From CAYOLL01 sp964404765 [NCBI: uncultured Gemmatimonadota bacterium] (GTDB taxonomy: Bacteria > 4572-55): a stretch of DNA of 57,961 nt. Within the stretch, counting starts at the first letter, position 1; every line of letters starts with the position of its first letter. The stretch covers positions 1 to 57,961 of the forward strand of contig CAYOLL010000019.1 in assembly GCA_964404765.1 (NCBI GenBank). Direction: 5' to 3'. The notes under the pieces are model-generated. The model ran no database searches. It worked only from the letters and a program-made list of their open reading frames with translations, and was not told where the DNA came from. Positions 1 through 8,221 of this stretch are shown here, piece after piece. A program made the position numbers and the translations under genes.

Positions 1-865
1 GCTCAATTTGGGCGATGGTTTGGGTGTATTCTGGTTCAATGGTGTCCAGGCAGGCGGAGGCGGCGGGCAAATGGGCGGCCACCAGGGCGAGGGTGGCGTC
101 GCTATCGGATAGCCACAGAAGGGTCAGCCGTCCGTTTATGATGACGTCACGGAGAAACGCCGCGGCATCTTCGGGTGATTTTGCGGCCAAATCATGCAGC
201 GTTTCCACATCGGCCGACATCTGTGCGTGGGTCACTTTTGCTGGACTGGTGGCGGGTTGCGAGGCGTTATTCAGCCAGATGGCTCGCAGAAACAGGCTAA
301 ATCCACAGGCCAGCAAGACCCAGGCGAACAGCAGTTTTTTTGGCCGGTGACCATCCGCAGGAGTGGTTAAAAGCGACTTGTGTTCCGGGGAATGATCAGC
401 GGGCAGAATCAGCCAGACCGCCGCAAGTGAAAAGGCGGCCAATACGACGGCGGGCACGCCAAAGAGCAGCGGAATCCAGGCCAGCGGGCTGAGCAATCCG
501 CCGCCCTGGGCCGCGCTGCGCTCGGCAGCGCCCACCGCCTGAATGCCGACGATGATGGCCAGACTGCCCAGGCCCAACATCATGCCATGAGTCCAAAGCA
601 GGGCTGATCGCAAGCGGGGAGACACCAACCACGTCCAACGCCCCAGCGCGATCATCCACAAGCCCAGCAACATAACCGGAAAAACAAAGACCGTGTCGAA
701 CAGCAACACACTAAGCAGCGTGATGAAGTTGGTCTTGGTCGTCATGAACGGAATCGCGCTCATGAACGAACTAAAGACCCAGCCTGCCACGGACAGCAAC
801 ACAATTCCCCAGGCAAAGTGCCCCAGGGCCAGACCACGCATTAACCACCGTATATTATGATTCAT
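1..865 (-). CDS. Partial polytopic membrane protein of unknown function
   Basis: An open frame starts at the ATG at 865 (MNHNIRW...) and runs off the left edge without a stop, giving 288 visible codons. Reading the translation, I see five hydrophobic stretches at about residues 11-36, 48-75, 88-112, 124-155 and 177-198, then about 90 residues of mostly soluble sequence rich in Ala, Asp and Ser. This looks like a multi-pass inner-membrane protein with a C-terminal soluble tail. I recognise no family motif. It is followed upstream by a 419-bp gap that carries a duplicated glpD tail, so it is probably not in an operon with glpD. Confidence 0.65.
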   Translation of the reverse strand, partial: MNHNIRWLMRGLALGHFAWGIVLLSVAGWVFSSFMSAIPFMTTKTNFITLLSVLLFDTVFVFPVMLLGLWMIALGRWTWLVSPRLRSALLWTHGMMLGLGSLAIIVGIQAVGAAERSAAQGGGLLSPLAWIPLLFGVPAVVLAAFSLAAVWLILPADHSPEHKSLLTTPADGHRPKKLLFAWVLLACGFSLFLRAIWLNNASQPATSPAKVTHAQMSADVETLHDLAAKSPEDAAAFLRDVIINGRLTLLWLSDSDATLALVAAHLPAASACLDTIEPEYTQTIAQIE

Positions 866-1024
866 GTGCGCGACTTACCTTTTTTGCAACGGCCGGGTCC
901 GACCCGCGACGGCTAATCCTGACAGGAAGTTTGATTGAAAGGCTCGTGTATACTGGTAACGGGCTTAATCTTTCATTTTTAGGCTTTACGTTTGAAGCTC
1001 GGCTGTCATGGGCGACTTATCGAC

Positions 1025-1255
1025 GTGAAACCGATCGCTTTTCATTTGACAGTTGTGTCCCTTCAAAAAAGGAACGCGGATTCAACGAATTTTTTGCCGA
1101 TAAATTTAAGCAAATAAAAGCAACCCAACTACGCATTTTTGTAATAATCAACCGCTTTGGTGTTGGCGGCATACCGCGCTATCTGCGCCTGACATTCCTC
1201 GTCCGACCATTCCGGATAGTCGGCCATACGTTCGGCAATGGCCTTGGCCACCGGC
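1025..1255. repeat. Direct repeat, left copy (glpD tail plus start of ATPase gene)
   Basis: This segment matches 2023-2271 with small indels and scattered mismatches. It carries the same succession: the first codons of the ATPase-like gene (MKSDRFH here, MKSDPFH in the other copy), the short spacer and the last codons of glpD. The two copies bracket the ATPase-like gene, which points to a tandem duplication followed by divergence of the left copy. Confidence 0.75.
1129..1255 (-). pseudogene. glpD 3'-end remnant
   Basis: The minus strand encodes about 41 residues ending YYKNA and a stop, nearly identical to the C-terminus of the complete glpD product, which ends YYKNG. There is no start codon or upstream catalytic part, so it is a non-functional fragment created by the local duplication. 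The reading frame is still open, which suggests the duplication is not very old. Confidence 0.75.
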
Positions 1256-1284
1256 CAATGGCAGGCATCGCAGGAAATGCCGGC

Positions 1285-2043
1285 TTAGGCAAGTCGGGCG
1301 ACATTTTTACGATAAATCGTCGCGGTAAACAAGCAGCCATCCCGATCATCCATAAAGCGGATGTCCGGACAGGCGGTCAGGGCGCGTTTGATGCCGGAAC
1401 CCAAACCTTTGTACGGCAAAATCCCTTTGGCCGCATAAGAAATCAGAATCGGATTGCGAATATTGGAGATGCCCGCGCAAATGCGTTCCACGGTCAAGTT
1501 ATTGGGCAGGTGGCCGGGGCTGATGATTTCTATGCGGTCGTCAAAAATAAACAGACGGATGGTGGCATCGATCAAATAGTCCCGATGGACAAGCGCATTG
1601 ACCAGCAATTCCTCAAAAACAACCTGCGGGACTTCCGGGATGCCGGGCGAATTGATACCCTGCCCGCCCTGCACTTTGTGCAGATTGCGCATAATGAACG
1701 CGAGCGTATCCTCAAAAATCTTGCGCAATGGCCCGGAAAAATCTTCCGTGTCCAGATAGGCGTCGGGATGGAGAGCCACGCCGGGATAACGAATAGCTTT
1801 CACAATAAATTGCGGCTTTATTCGCTCCGGGTATTGGGCAAACAGGAGCGCCCCGGCCAGGTTCAGATGCCCGTCCTCAACGGCGAGGTTCATATTCTGC
1901 AAGAGGCGCTGCAAGGCTTCCGGCGAATCCGGATAATCCTGTTGATAAGCCGTGCTCAAAAAATCACGGAAACGCAGTTTGTCAATCTTGTCAACGCCGG
2001 CTTTTACGGACAGTTCATCGGCGTGAAATGGATCGCTTTTCAT
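1285..2043 (-). CDS. ATP-binding (AlbA_2/HATPase_c_4-type) protein, N-terminally truncated
   Basis: The 252-residue product matches the C-terminal part of the large family annotated as RecG-like or AlbA_2 ATP-binding putative transcriptional regulators. It keeps the segment with NALVHRDY and ELLVNA, typical of a GHKL/HATPase_c_4 fold, and the C-terminal glycine-rich loop GLGSGIKRAL. Full members are usually well over 350 residues and start with an AlbA_2 (Schlafen-like) domain; that domain is absent here. The first residues (MKSDPFHADE) correspond to the linker that normally follows AlbA_2. Both ends of the gene lie at copies of a direct repeat, so it is probably a leftover of a larger gene cut by rearrangement. 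No strong ribosome-binding site precedes the ATG. It could be expressed but is best treated as a probable pseudogene. Confidence 0.6.
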   Translation of the reverse strand: MKSDPFHADELSVKAGVDKIDKLRFRDFLSTAYQQDYPDSPEALQRLLQNMNLAVEDGHLNLAGALLFAQYPERIKPQFIVKAIRYPGVALHPDAYLDTEDFSGPLRKIFEDTLAFIMRNLHKVQGGQGINSPGIPEVPQVVFEELLVNALVHRDYLIDATIRLFIFDDRIEIISPGHLPNNLTVERICAGISNIRNPILISYAAKGILPYKGLGSGIKRALTACPDIRFMDDRDGCLFTATIYRKNVARLA

Positions 2044-2271
2044 TCGACGCTTGTATCCCTTTCAAAAAAGAATGGAACGCGAATTTCGCGGATTCAACGG
2101 ATTTTCGCAGATAAGGTTACGCAAATAAATAAACATTTGCCCAATTACCCGTTTTTGTAATAATCAACCGCTTTGATGTTGGCGGCATAACGCGCTATCT
2201 GCGCCTGACATTCCTCGTCTGACCATTCCAGATAGTCGGCCATACGTTCGGCGATGGCCTTGGCCACCGGC
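2023..2271. repeat. Direct repeat, right copy (start of ATPase gene plus glpD 3' end)
   Basis: This is the partner of 1025-1255. It spans the start of the ATPase-like gene, the spacer and the true 3' end of glpD. Similarity stops abruptly at CCGGC (2271 here, 1255 in the left copy). Confidence 0.75.
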
Positions 2272-3821
2272 AGCGCTTTGGCTGAATCCAGCGAAAACAG
2301 ATGCGTGCGCCGAATCATAAAATCGTTTAACGTCATGGCCATTTCATGTTCCAGGGCATAGGCCAGTTCCGCCCATACGTACGGCAAATTGGGCAGAATC
2401 CGGCGGTCGCCTTCCGGTGTATCCTGAACGTACTCCAGCACATCCATTAACCGCGAGCCATAAGTCTCGATCAAATTCTCGGCCACATCTTCGCCCAGCC
2501 GATATTGTCTGGCTAAAATAGTCTGCCAATCTTCAAAAAACTGGCTGAAATCTTTAATCTCGCCACCATACAGCGCAAACTGATCCGTTGTACTTATCCG
2601 ATGATCTGATAAGCCGAATCGTATGGTTAAATCCAGACCCAGCCGATTTACCATCTCCAGCGCCATGGTGCGATAAGTCGTCAGCTTACCGCCGAAAATT
2701 GAGTAGAAGTTGGCCGGACTTTCGATGATCTGATACTCGCGGGTGACCGCTGAGGCCGATTTGCCTTCTTCGTTGGCCAGAGGCCGTAATCCCGCGTATG
2801 TGGAAATAATATGCGCCGTAGTCAAATGAGCATTCGGAAAAATATGATTGGTCGAGTCCAGTAAATACTCAACATCGCTGCGTTCTACCACCAGCCGATC
2901 CGGGTCACCATCGTAATCGGTGTCGGTCGTGCCCATGACAATAAAATTGCGCCAGGGAATGAAAAATATGGGACGGCGATCTCGTACAGACGGCGTCACC
3001 ACCGGATGATTCAGCGGCAAATGCTCCCGGCTGATAATCAGGTGAACCCCTTTGGTCGGGCGGATATATGGCTTGATTTCGCCCTCCAGCGCCGTTCGTA
3101 GTTGATCGCACCAAGGCCCACTGGCATTGGCAATGACCCGGCTGCCGATGGGGAAACGCTCCCCGGTGATCACATTTTCCGCCTCAATGCCGATGGATTT
3201 ATCGCCATCGCGTATCAGACCGACCGCGCGCACATAATTGGCAATAACCGCGCCATTTTGAGCCGCCGATTGAATCGTGGCTAAAGTCAGCCGAAAGTCA
3301 TCGGTGCGACAATCATAGTATTGCGCGATTTGCCGCAGATTCTCCTTGCGTAGCATCGGCTCAACCAATTCCACATCGCCCTTAGAAATCATACGATGAC
3401 GGCCAATACTCTTTCTGGTTGATAGCAAGTCGTACATCAACAAACCCAAATGGATCATCCACGACGGATCGGCGTCGGTGGTGTAAATCGGCAGCAAACA
3501 CTGCACGGGGTGAACCAAATGCGGCGCAATCTCCATTAATGTTTTGCGCTCCAGCAACGCCTCATGCACCAGGCCGAATTCCAGGCTTTTGAGGTAACGA
3601 AAGCCGCCATGCACCAGCTTGGATGACTTGCTGCTGGTACCGGACGCAAAATCGGATTTTTCGATCAGGGCGGTTTTGTAGCCGCGCAGGGCGGCGTCAC
3701 GGGCAATTCCCGCCCCGGTAATGCCACCGCCTATAACCAGGATATCGAACGGCTCATGCTGCAATTTATGGATATTTTCGGTGCGGATTTGGGCCGAAAA
3801 TTTAAGCGCGGTCTGGTTCAT
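2145..3821 (-). CDS. glpD: Aerobic glycerol-3-phosphate dehydrogenase
   Basis: The 558-residue product is a FAD-dependent dehydrogenase that oxidises sn-glycerol 3-phosphate to dihydroxyacetone phosphate and passes electrons to the quinone pool at the cytoplasmic membrane. The dinucleotide-binding motif is clear at residues 29-40 (VIGGGITGAGIA), followed by the family block TSSKSSKLVHGG and the C-terminal DxxxRRTHLF-type region (MIRRTHLFSL). Length is normal for the family. I chose the ATG at 3821 because GGAG lies 6 bases upstream; an in-frame TTG at 3839 would add six residues but has no such site. The upstream ankyrin gene ends at 3843, so the two are probably co-transcribed. The last codons are duplicated downstream (1129-1255). 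Confidence 0.93.
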   Translation of the reverse strand: MNQTALKFSAQIRTENIHKLQHEPFDILVIGGGITGAGIARDAALRGYKTALIEKSDFASGTSSKSSKLVHGGFRYLKSLEFGLVHEALLERKTLMEIAPHLVHPVQCLLPIYTTDADPSWMIHLGLLMYDLLSTRKSIGRHRMISKGDVELVEPMLRKENLRQIAQYYDCRTDDFRLTLATIQSAAQNGAVIANYVRAVGLIRDGDKSIGIEAENVITGERFPIGSRVIANASGPWCDQLRTALEGEIKPYIRPTKGVHLIISREHLPLNHPVVTPSVRDRRPIFFIPWRNFIVMGTTDTDYDGDPDRLVVERSDVEYLLDSTNHIFPNAHLTTAHIISTYAGLRPLANEEGKSASAVTREYQIIESPANFYSIFGGKLTTYRTMALEMVNRLGLDLTIRFGLSDHRISTTDQFALYGGEIKDFSQFFEDWQTILARQYRLGEDVAENLIETYGSRLMDVLEYVQDTPEGDRRILPNLPYVWAELAYALEHEMAMTLNDFMIRRTHLFSLDSAKALPVAKAIAERMADYLEWSDEECQAQIARYAANIKAVDYYKNG

Positions 3822-3842
3822 AGCATTCTCCAGGCTCAAAGT

Positions 3843-5345
3843 TTATTTGTGTGTAATTTCCCAGATAGTGTACTCCGTCATTGGCGTCACGACGGTGTCG
3901 GCCGGTAGCTCCTGAATTTCCGCCAGGATATCGTCTTCCGCTGCTTCCGTAGCAAAAGTCATTTGCCACTGCGGCTCCGCAGTCGTCTCATCAACCGCCG
4001 GCATAATCTGCCAGATTTGCGCCGGGGCGCCTTCAAAAATGACTTCCGTTTCACCATGAAATCGAGACGCCAGCAACAGCATTAGCAAATATTCGTCAGT
4101 CAACGCGCCCGTCGGCTCCAACAGCCGCGCCAACTCACTATGACCGCCCTCGTGCGCCAGCTTGAGCGCCGTCCAGCCGTTGGCGTCGGTTAAGACCGGA
4201 TCGGCGCCATATTCCAGCAGCAGTCGGGCCATTTCCGTAAAACCGTAATGTGCGGCAATCATCAACACCGTCCAACCGCGAGCATCGCGCGTATTGGCCT
4301 CGGCGCCGGCATCCAGCAGCATTTTGGCAATATCTGTCTGATTTTTTGCCGCTGCCGCCGCCAGATTGACGTTGACGCTGCTCGTTGTTTCCTCGGGCCA
4401 AATCTCGGCCAACATCTCTATTTCCGCAATTGGCGATTCCGGCGCGGCGATCACTTCCGCCAGGGTGATCGAGCGATCCCAGTCAAATTCGGCGACTAAA
4501 CCGGCCAGCGCCGTATCCATTTCCGCCGCATCTGCCGCGGGCTCGCCGGACAATGAGGCGATGGTGTCAGCAATTGAGTAAGCGGTGTCGCGGTGACCAC
4601 GCAGCTTAGCGATTTCGAGAGCGGTCAAGCCGTTTTTGGCCTGCAATGCGGAATCAGCGCCGTGTGATAATAAGAGCCGGGCAACTTCCGTTTGACCATG
4701 CGCCGCGGCAAACATGAGCAGCGTCCGCCCGTAAAAATCAGCGGCATTGACGGCAACCCCTTGGCCTAATAACTTGCGCAACAAACGGCTGTTGCCCTGC
4801 ATCACCGCTGCCAGGGCTTCCGATACCTTAACCGGAATTTCATCAATGATCGCGCCATGAGCTAACAGCAACTCGGCCATTTCGGTTTGATTCGCTTGTT
4901 CGGCGATTTTAAGCGCCGTCCGCCCATCACGCGCTTTGGCGTTAATTGTTGCGCCGGCGGCCAACAAAACCCGCGCCGCCTCCGGATGACCGCCTTCGAC
5001 CGCAAACATCAGGGCTGACCGGCCGCTATTGGCCTTCGCATTGACTTTTGCGCCCTGGGCCAGCAAAAAACGAACAATATCCGTCTGACCGTAATTGGCG
5101 GCAATCATCAGCGCCGTCAAACCCTGTTCGTGCTGAAAATTAACCCGCGCCCCGCGTCCGACCAGCAGTTGCACGATCTCCAAATGACCATAATTGGCCG
5201 CGACCATTAACGGTGTCCAACCGGCCTCGTTAGTCGCATCAAGGTTGGTCTCGTGCTGTAACAAAGCGCGCACGGCATCAGCGTTGCCGTGCTCGGCGGC
5301 AGTGGTCAGAGCAGCGATGTCTTTTGGCGTTGTGAGTTGTGTCAT
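3843..5345 (-). CDS. Ankyrin-repeat protein
   Basis: The 500-residue product begins with five or six ankyrin repeats of about 33 residues (GWTPLMVAANYGHLEIVQLL, then close variants), has an acidic low-complexity linker around residues 255-330, then two to three more repeats (GWTVLMIAAHYGFTEMARLL type). A C-terminal section of roughly 90 residues, ending in EYTIWEITHK, is not ankyrin and I do not recognise it. Ankyrin repeats bind other proteins, so a scaffold or inhibitor role is likely, but the partner is unknown. No signal peptide is visible, so it is probably cytoplasmic. It ends 21 bases before the chosen glpD start, suggesting an operon with glpD. Confidence 0.88.
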   Translation of the reverse strand: MTQLTTPKDIAALTTAAEHGNADAVRALLQHETNLDATNEAGWTPLMVAANYGHLEIVQLLVGRGARVNFQHEQGLTALMIAANYGQTDIVRFLLAQGAKVNAKANSGRSALMFAVEGGHPEAARVLLAAGATINAKARDGRTALKIAEQANQTEMAELLLAHGAIIDEIPVKVSEALAAVMQGNSRLLRKLLGQGVAVNAADFYGRTLLMFAAAHGQTEVARLLLSHGADSALQAKNGLTALEIAKLRGHRDTAYSIADTIASLSGEPAADAAEMDTALAGLVAEFDWDRSITLAEVIAAPESPIAEIEMLAEIWPEETTSSVNVNLAAAAAKNQTDIAKMLLDAGAEANTRDARGWTVLMIAAHYGFTEMARLLLEYGADPVLTDANGWTALKLAHEGGHSELARLLEPTGALTDEYLLMLLLASRFHGETEVIFEGAPAQIWQIMPAVDETTAEPQWQMTFATEAAEDDILAEIQELPADTVVTPMTEYTIWEITHK

Positions 5346-5367
5346 GCTTGCGTACTCCGTGTGCCCA

Positions 5368-5398
5368 GAAATGACATTTCTTGAAGAAATGTCATTTC
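5368..5398. repeat. Double-palindrome element, GAAATG family, copy 1
   Basis: Two 13-base near-palindromic arms, GAAATGACATTTC and GAAATGTCATTTC, are separated by TTGAA. Each arm can fold alone, or the arms can pair with each other as one 14-bp hairpin with a 3-base loop. It lies between the stop of pepF and the start of the ankyrin gene and has no T-run after it on either strand, so it is not a classic terminator. The identical 31-base core recurs at 55499-55529. Confidence 0.85.
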
Positions 5399-5403
5399 CA
5401 ACC

Positions 5404-7224
5404 TCACTTCCGGGCCTTCAGCGCCATCTCCAGTTGATCGATATATCCAGATAAGATGGCAAAGGTCTTTTCCACTGCTTCTGAGGTGCGCATGTCCACG
5501 CCGGCCAATTGCAGCGCTTCCAGCGGATCAATAGCGTCACCGGTTTTGAGGAACTCCAGATAATTGGCGACATGGCGCGGATCGCCGGTCAGCACTTTTT
5601 CTGCCAGCGCGTGAGCGGCAGCGATGCCGGTGGCATATTGAAACATGTAGTAATTGGCATAGATATGATGCGGAAATTGCGCCCAGGTGATACCGATACG
5701 CTCGTGGTCAATTTGTGCTTCATTGCCGTAGCCGTCCTTAAACAGGCGGGTAGTCAGGCTGATAAGGCTGTCCGCGGTCAAACCCTCGCCTTTTTCCACC
5801 GTCTGATAAACCTCATGCTCAAAGGCCGACAGAATGGGCATAATAAAGAAATAGCGGTGGAAATTGCCCATTGCCTCTTCAATCACATTGATTTGGAAAT
5901 CGGGGTCGCTGTTCTTTTTAAGCAGATAGTCACGAACCAGCGCCTGATTAAAGTTCGAAGCTACTTCCGCCACAAACATGGAGTAATGCGTGTAAACATA
6001 CGGCTGCGTCGCCCGGGTATAGTAAGAGTGCATGGAATGACCCAATTCATGCGCGAGTGTGCTCATGCCGTAAACATCGCCGGTGTGGTTGGTCAAAATA
6101 AACGGGTGTGTGCCCTTGGCACCAGCCGAAAAAGCGCCGCCGCTCTTGCCTTTGTTCGGATAAACATCCACCCAGCGTTGTTCCAGACAGCCCCGCCGCA
6201 TAATCGCCACATATTCATCGCCCAACGGCTTCATTCCGGCGCAGATTTCATCCACCGCGCCTTCGTAGGTCAGCAGCAGCGGTTTGTTGGTCAACGGCGC
6301 CTTTATATCATAAACATGAAAGTCGCTGTAACCCAACCCTTCGCGCTTGACCTGCCAATAACGATGCCACAGAGGAATGTACTTGCGATACGTGTCCAGC
6401 AGGTTATGAAAAACCGATTCCGGAATACTGTATGGATGAAGCGCGGCCTGCAGCGTCGTCTCAAAGTGGCGTGATTTGGTCATAAACACATTTTGTTTAA
6501 TGCCGGCGGTCAGACAGTTGGCCAGCGTATGGCGATGCTCCAGATAAGCGTCGGCATGATGCTGCCAGCTTTGACGGCGCACTTCGCGGTTCGGACTTTT
6601 CAGCAGATTCAAGATTGAACCTTGCGAGACTTCCAGCGGCGCCGCAACCTGATCGCTGGCTGGAATCGACTTAAAACTCATGTCGGCAAAAGTCAAAATA
6701 TTGTGCGTTTCAACCGACGTGTAAAAGATGCTGCCTAATTGGTTGAGAATCTCTTCTACTTCAGCGGAACGAACATGGGCTTTGCGCTCGAACAGCCGCT
6801 CAAAAAAGCGCTTAAAAATAGCCAGACGAGGCTCTTGTGCTATAAAAGCATTGACTTTGTCTGTCCCAACAGCCAGTAGTTCCGGAGCCATAAAAGAAAA
6901 CGCCGCGGCCAGCCGGGTGCCCAGATGCGTTGCCTTCTCATTGCGATTGACCGCCTCAGCCCGGGTCATCTCTACATAGTAAAAGAGTGAGGAATACTGG
7001 CTTAAAACGGCAAGACGGTTCGACAGGTGTTCCCGCATTTCCATGGCTTCAGCCAAAACAGTGCTGCTCTCGCCCAGGCGATCCTTATAGCGGCTAATTT
7101 GGTCGAGTTCAGTTTCAATACTTGAGAACTCTTTTTCCCAGGCCTGATCATCAGAAAAAATACTGTAAGCGTCCCAGGTATATTTGGGATCGACTTCGCT
7201 GCGGGTAGGAATAGTCGTAGACAA
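5404..7224 (-). CDS. pepF: Oligoendopeptidase F (M3 family)
   Basis: The 606-residue product is a cytoplasmic zinc metallopeptidase that cleaves short peptides. The zinc-binding HEXXH motif is HELGH at residues 392-396, followed about 25 residues later by the FVAEVAS segment that supplies the third ligand Glu in M3 peptidases. Length fits the PepF/M3B group. The start is taken as the TTG at 7224, because GGAG lies 6 bases upstream and no good ATG is near; the N-terminus then reads MSTTIPTRSEVDPKYTWD, and the YTWD segment is typical of the family start. It stands between the methyltransferase and the ankyrin gene, with a double-palindrome after its stop. Confidence 0.93.
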   Translation of the reverse strand: MSTTIPTRSEVDPKYTWDAYSIFSDDQAWEKEFSSIETELDQISRYKDRLGESSTVLAEAMEMREHLSNRLAVLSQYSSLFYYVEMTRAEAVNRNEKATHLGTRLAAAFSFMAPELLAVGTDKVNAFIAQEPRLAIFKRFFERLFERKAHVRSAEVEEILNQLGSIFYTSVETHNILTFADMSFKSIPASDQVAAPLEVSQGSILNLLKSPNREVRRQSWQHHADAYLEHRHTLANCLTAGIKQNVFMTKSRHFETTLQAALHPYSIPESVFHNLLDTYRKYIPLWHRYWQVKREGLGYSDFHVYDIKAPLTNKPLLLTYEGAVDEICAGMKPLGDEYVAIMRRGCLEQRWVDVYPNKGKSGGAFSAGAKGTHPFILTNHTGDVYGMSTLAHELGHSMHSYYTRATQPYVYTHYSMFVAEVASNFNQALVRDYLLKKNSDPDFQINVIEEAMGNFHRYFFIMPILSAFEHEVYQTVEKGEGLTADSLISLTTRLFKDGYGNEAQIDHERIGITWAQFPHHIYANYYMFQYATGIAAAHALAEKVLTGDPRHVANYLEFLKTGDAIDPLEALQLAGVDMRTSEAVEKTFAILSGYIDQLEMALKARK

Positions 7225-7301
7225 CGGTAGCTCCTTTCAACAGTTAACAGTTGCAGTAATGAGAGATTAAATTTTCAGATAAATGGCAAAATGTTGCATT
7301 T

Positions 7302-7991
7302 TTAAACTTTAGTACCATGTGATGCGGAAAAAGAAAGAGCGGCAAACTCAGGTTTTTTGTACATGACGCCGTTTTTGCAAAAACCGGCATCTTCGATCAA
7401 TGCTTGCCATTGCAAATCCGTCAACTCTTGTTTACGACAGGCGTCAAGCGCTTTTAAATCACGCTGATCGTACCATTCCTGAATTTGTTCGCGGGTCGGG
7501 TCGGCAATCACCACGCCAAGGCGCGCCACTTCAAAAAGTTGCTGCAATGTTTTTTTGATTTCGGATAAGGTTAAATATACAAATACGCCCCGCGCATGAA
7601 TGATGTCATATTTTTCGGTTGGCCCTAACTCTTGCACGCGCAAAACACGCAAGAACGGTTTAGCTTGCGGATCGCTATTTTGCACAGCATAATCACTGAT
7701 GTCGATGCCATGAGCTTCAAAACCCATTTGGCGTAACGCCTTCACTAAATAGCCTTTGGCACAGCCCACGTCCAAAACAGTATGGACTCCGGGAATTGAA
7801 GCGATTAGCTCGGCCTCGGACTTAAAATCGCGCGCGCCCTCAGCGCCATTGCCGTCCTCATGAAATCCGCCAAAGCCGGTAACCCGATCCGGATCATCAA
7901 AATAATGATAGTCAAAATCAGAGTAATCGTTCATAATCTGATGGAACATCTCATGTTTAAAAGAATGCTCCAATAAGTTAATCTCTTCCAT
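7302..7991 (-). CDS. Class I SAM-dependent methyltransferase
   Basis: The 229-residue product has SAM-binding motif I, VLDVGCAKGYLV, at about residues 88-99, then GIDISDYAV (motif II region) and a DIIHARGVFVYL segment equivalent to motif IV. These are enough for a Rossmann-type methyltransferase, but the substrate cannot be told. The N-terminal part contains several acidic/aromatic residues (DYHYFDDPD) that I do not recognise. Start at the ATG at 7991 is preferred over a TTG-type start at 8021, since GGGGG sits five bases before it. The upstream side carries a repeat cluster rather than another gene. Confidence 0.82.
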   Translation of the reverse strand: MEEINLLEHSFKHEMFHQIMNDYSDFDYHYFDDPDRVTGFGGFHEDGNGAEGARDFKSEAELIASIPGVHTVLDVGCAKGYLVKALRQMGFEAHGIDISDYAVQNSDPQAKPFLRVLRVQELGPTEKYDIIHARGVFVYLTLSEIKKTLQQLFEVARLGVVIADPTREQIQEWYDQRDLKALDACRKQELTDLQWQALIEDAGFCKNGVMYKKPEFAALSFSASHGTKV

Positions 7992-8011
7992 ATAGCCCCC
8001 TTTATCCGTAT

Positions 8012-8093
8012 GGAGTAGCAAATTTTAATTTGCCGGTTAATTGTTCAACAAGTTGTCGTAAAAAGACTTGCAAACTGAAGTTTGCTATTCCAG
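8012..8093. repeat. Double-palindrome element, GTAGCAAA family, inverted pair
   Basis: Arm 1 (8012-8035) reads GGAGTAGCAAATTTTAATTT then GCCG. Arm 2, in inverted orientation, is GCAAACTGAAGTTTGC at 8070-8085, followed by TATTCCA, the complement of TGGAATA. Each arm is itself nearly palindromic. The same family recurs at 55365-55443. It separates the methyltransferase from the PHP gene. Confidence 0.75.
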
Positions 8094-8095
8094 AT

Positions 8096-8221
8096 GGAGT
8101 AGCAAATTTTAATTTGCCGTCCGTAATCATTCCAGATGGAGTAGCAAATTTTAATTTGCCGTCCACAATCATTCCAGAAGGAGTAGCAAATTTTAATTTG
8201 CCGTCCGCAATCACGCGGAAT
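8096..8221. repeat. Three tandem 42-bp units of the GTAGCAAA family
   Basis: Units start at 8096, 8138 and 8180, exactly 42 bases apart. Each holds the arm GGAGTAGCAAATTTTAATTT followed by GCCGTCC and a spacer with AATCATTCCAGA. The last unit overlaps the end of the PHP gene (stop at 8211-8213), so the final codons of that gene lie in repeat sequence. Confidence 0.9.

Larger units (their letters stand above)
866..1284. other. Gene-free stretch with a decayed duplication
   Basis: No convincing gene is present. The stretch holds two short odd-centred palindromes, CGGGTCCGACCCG (894-906) and TCCTGACAGGA (918-928), and then the left copy of the direct repeat described at 1025-1255, which includes a remnant of the end of glpD. 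Confidence 0.6.

Noticed and set aside
931-2160. Long plus-strand open frame (409 codons)
   Set aside because: It is the antisense of the ATPase-like gene and of the repeat copies; composition (many His, Arg, Gln, Asn) is that of a shadow frame.
5509-6474. 321-codon plus-strand frame
   Set aside because: Antisense to pepF, which has clear M3 motifs; no homology-like features in the shadow.
8096-8221. CRISPR-like array
   Set aside because: Units are spaced by 42 bases but the intervening sequence is also repeated, there are only three, and no cas gene is in the window.
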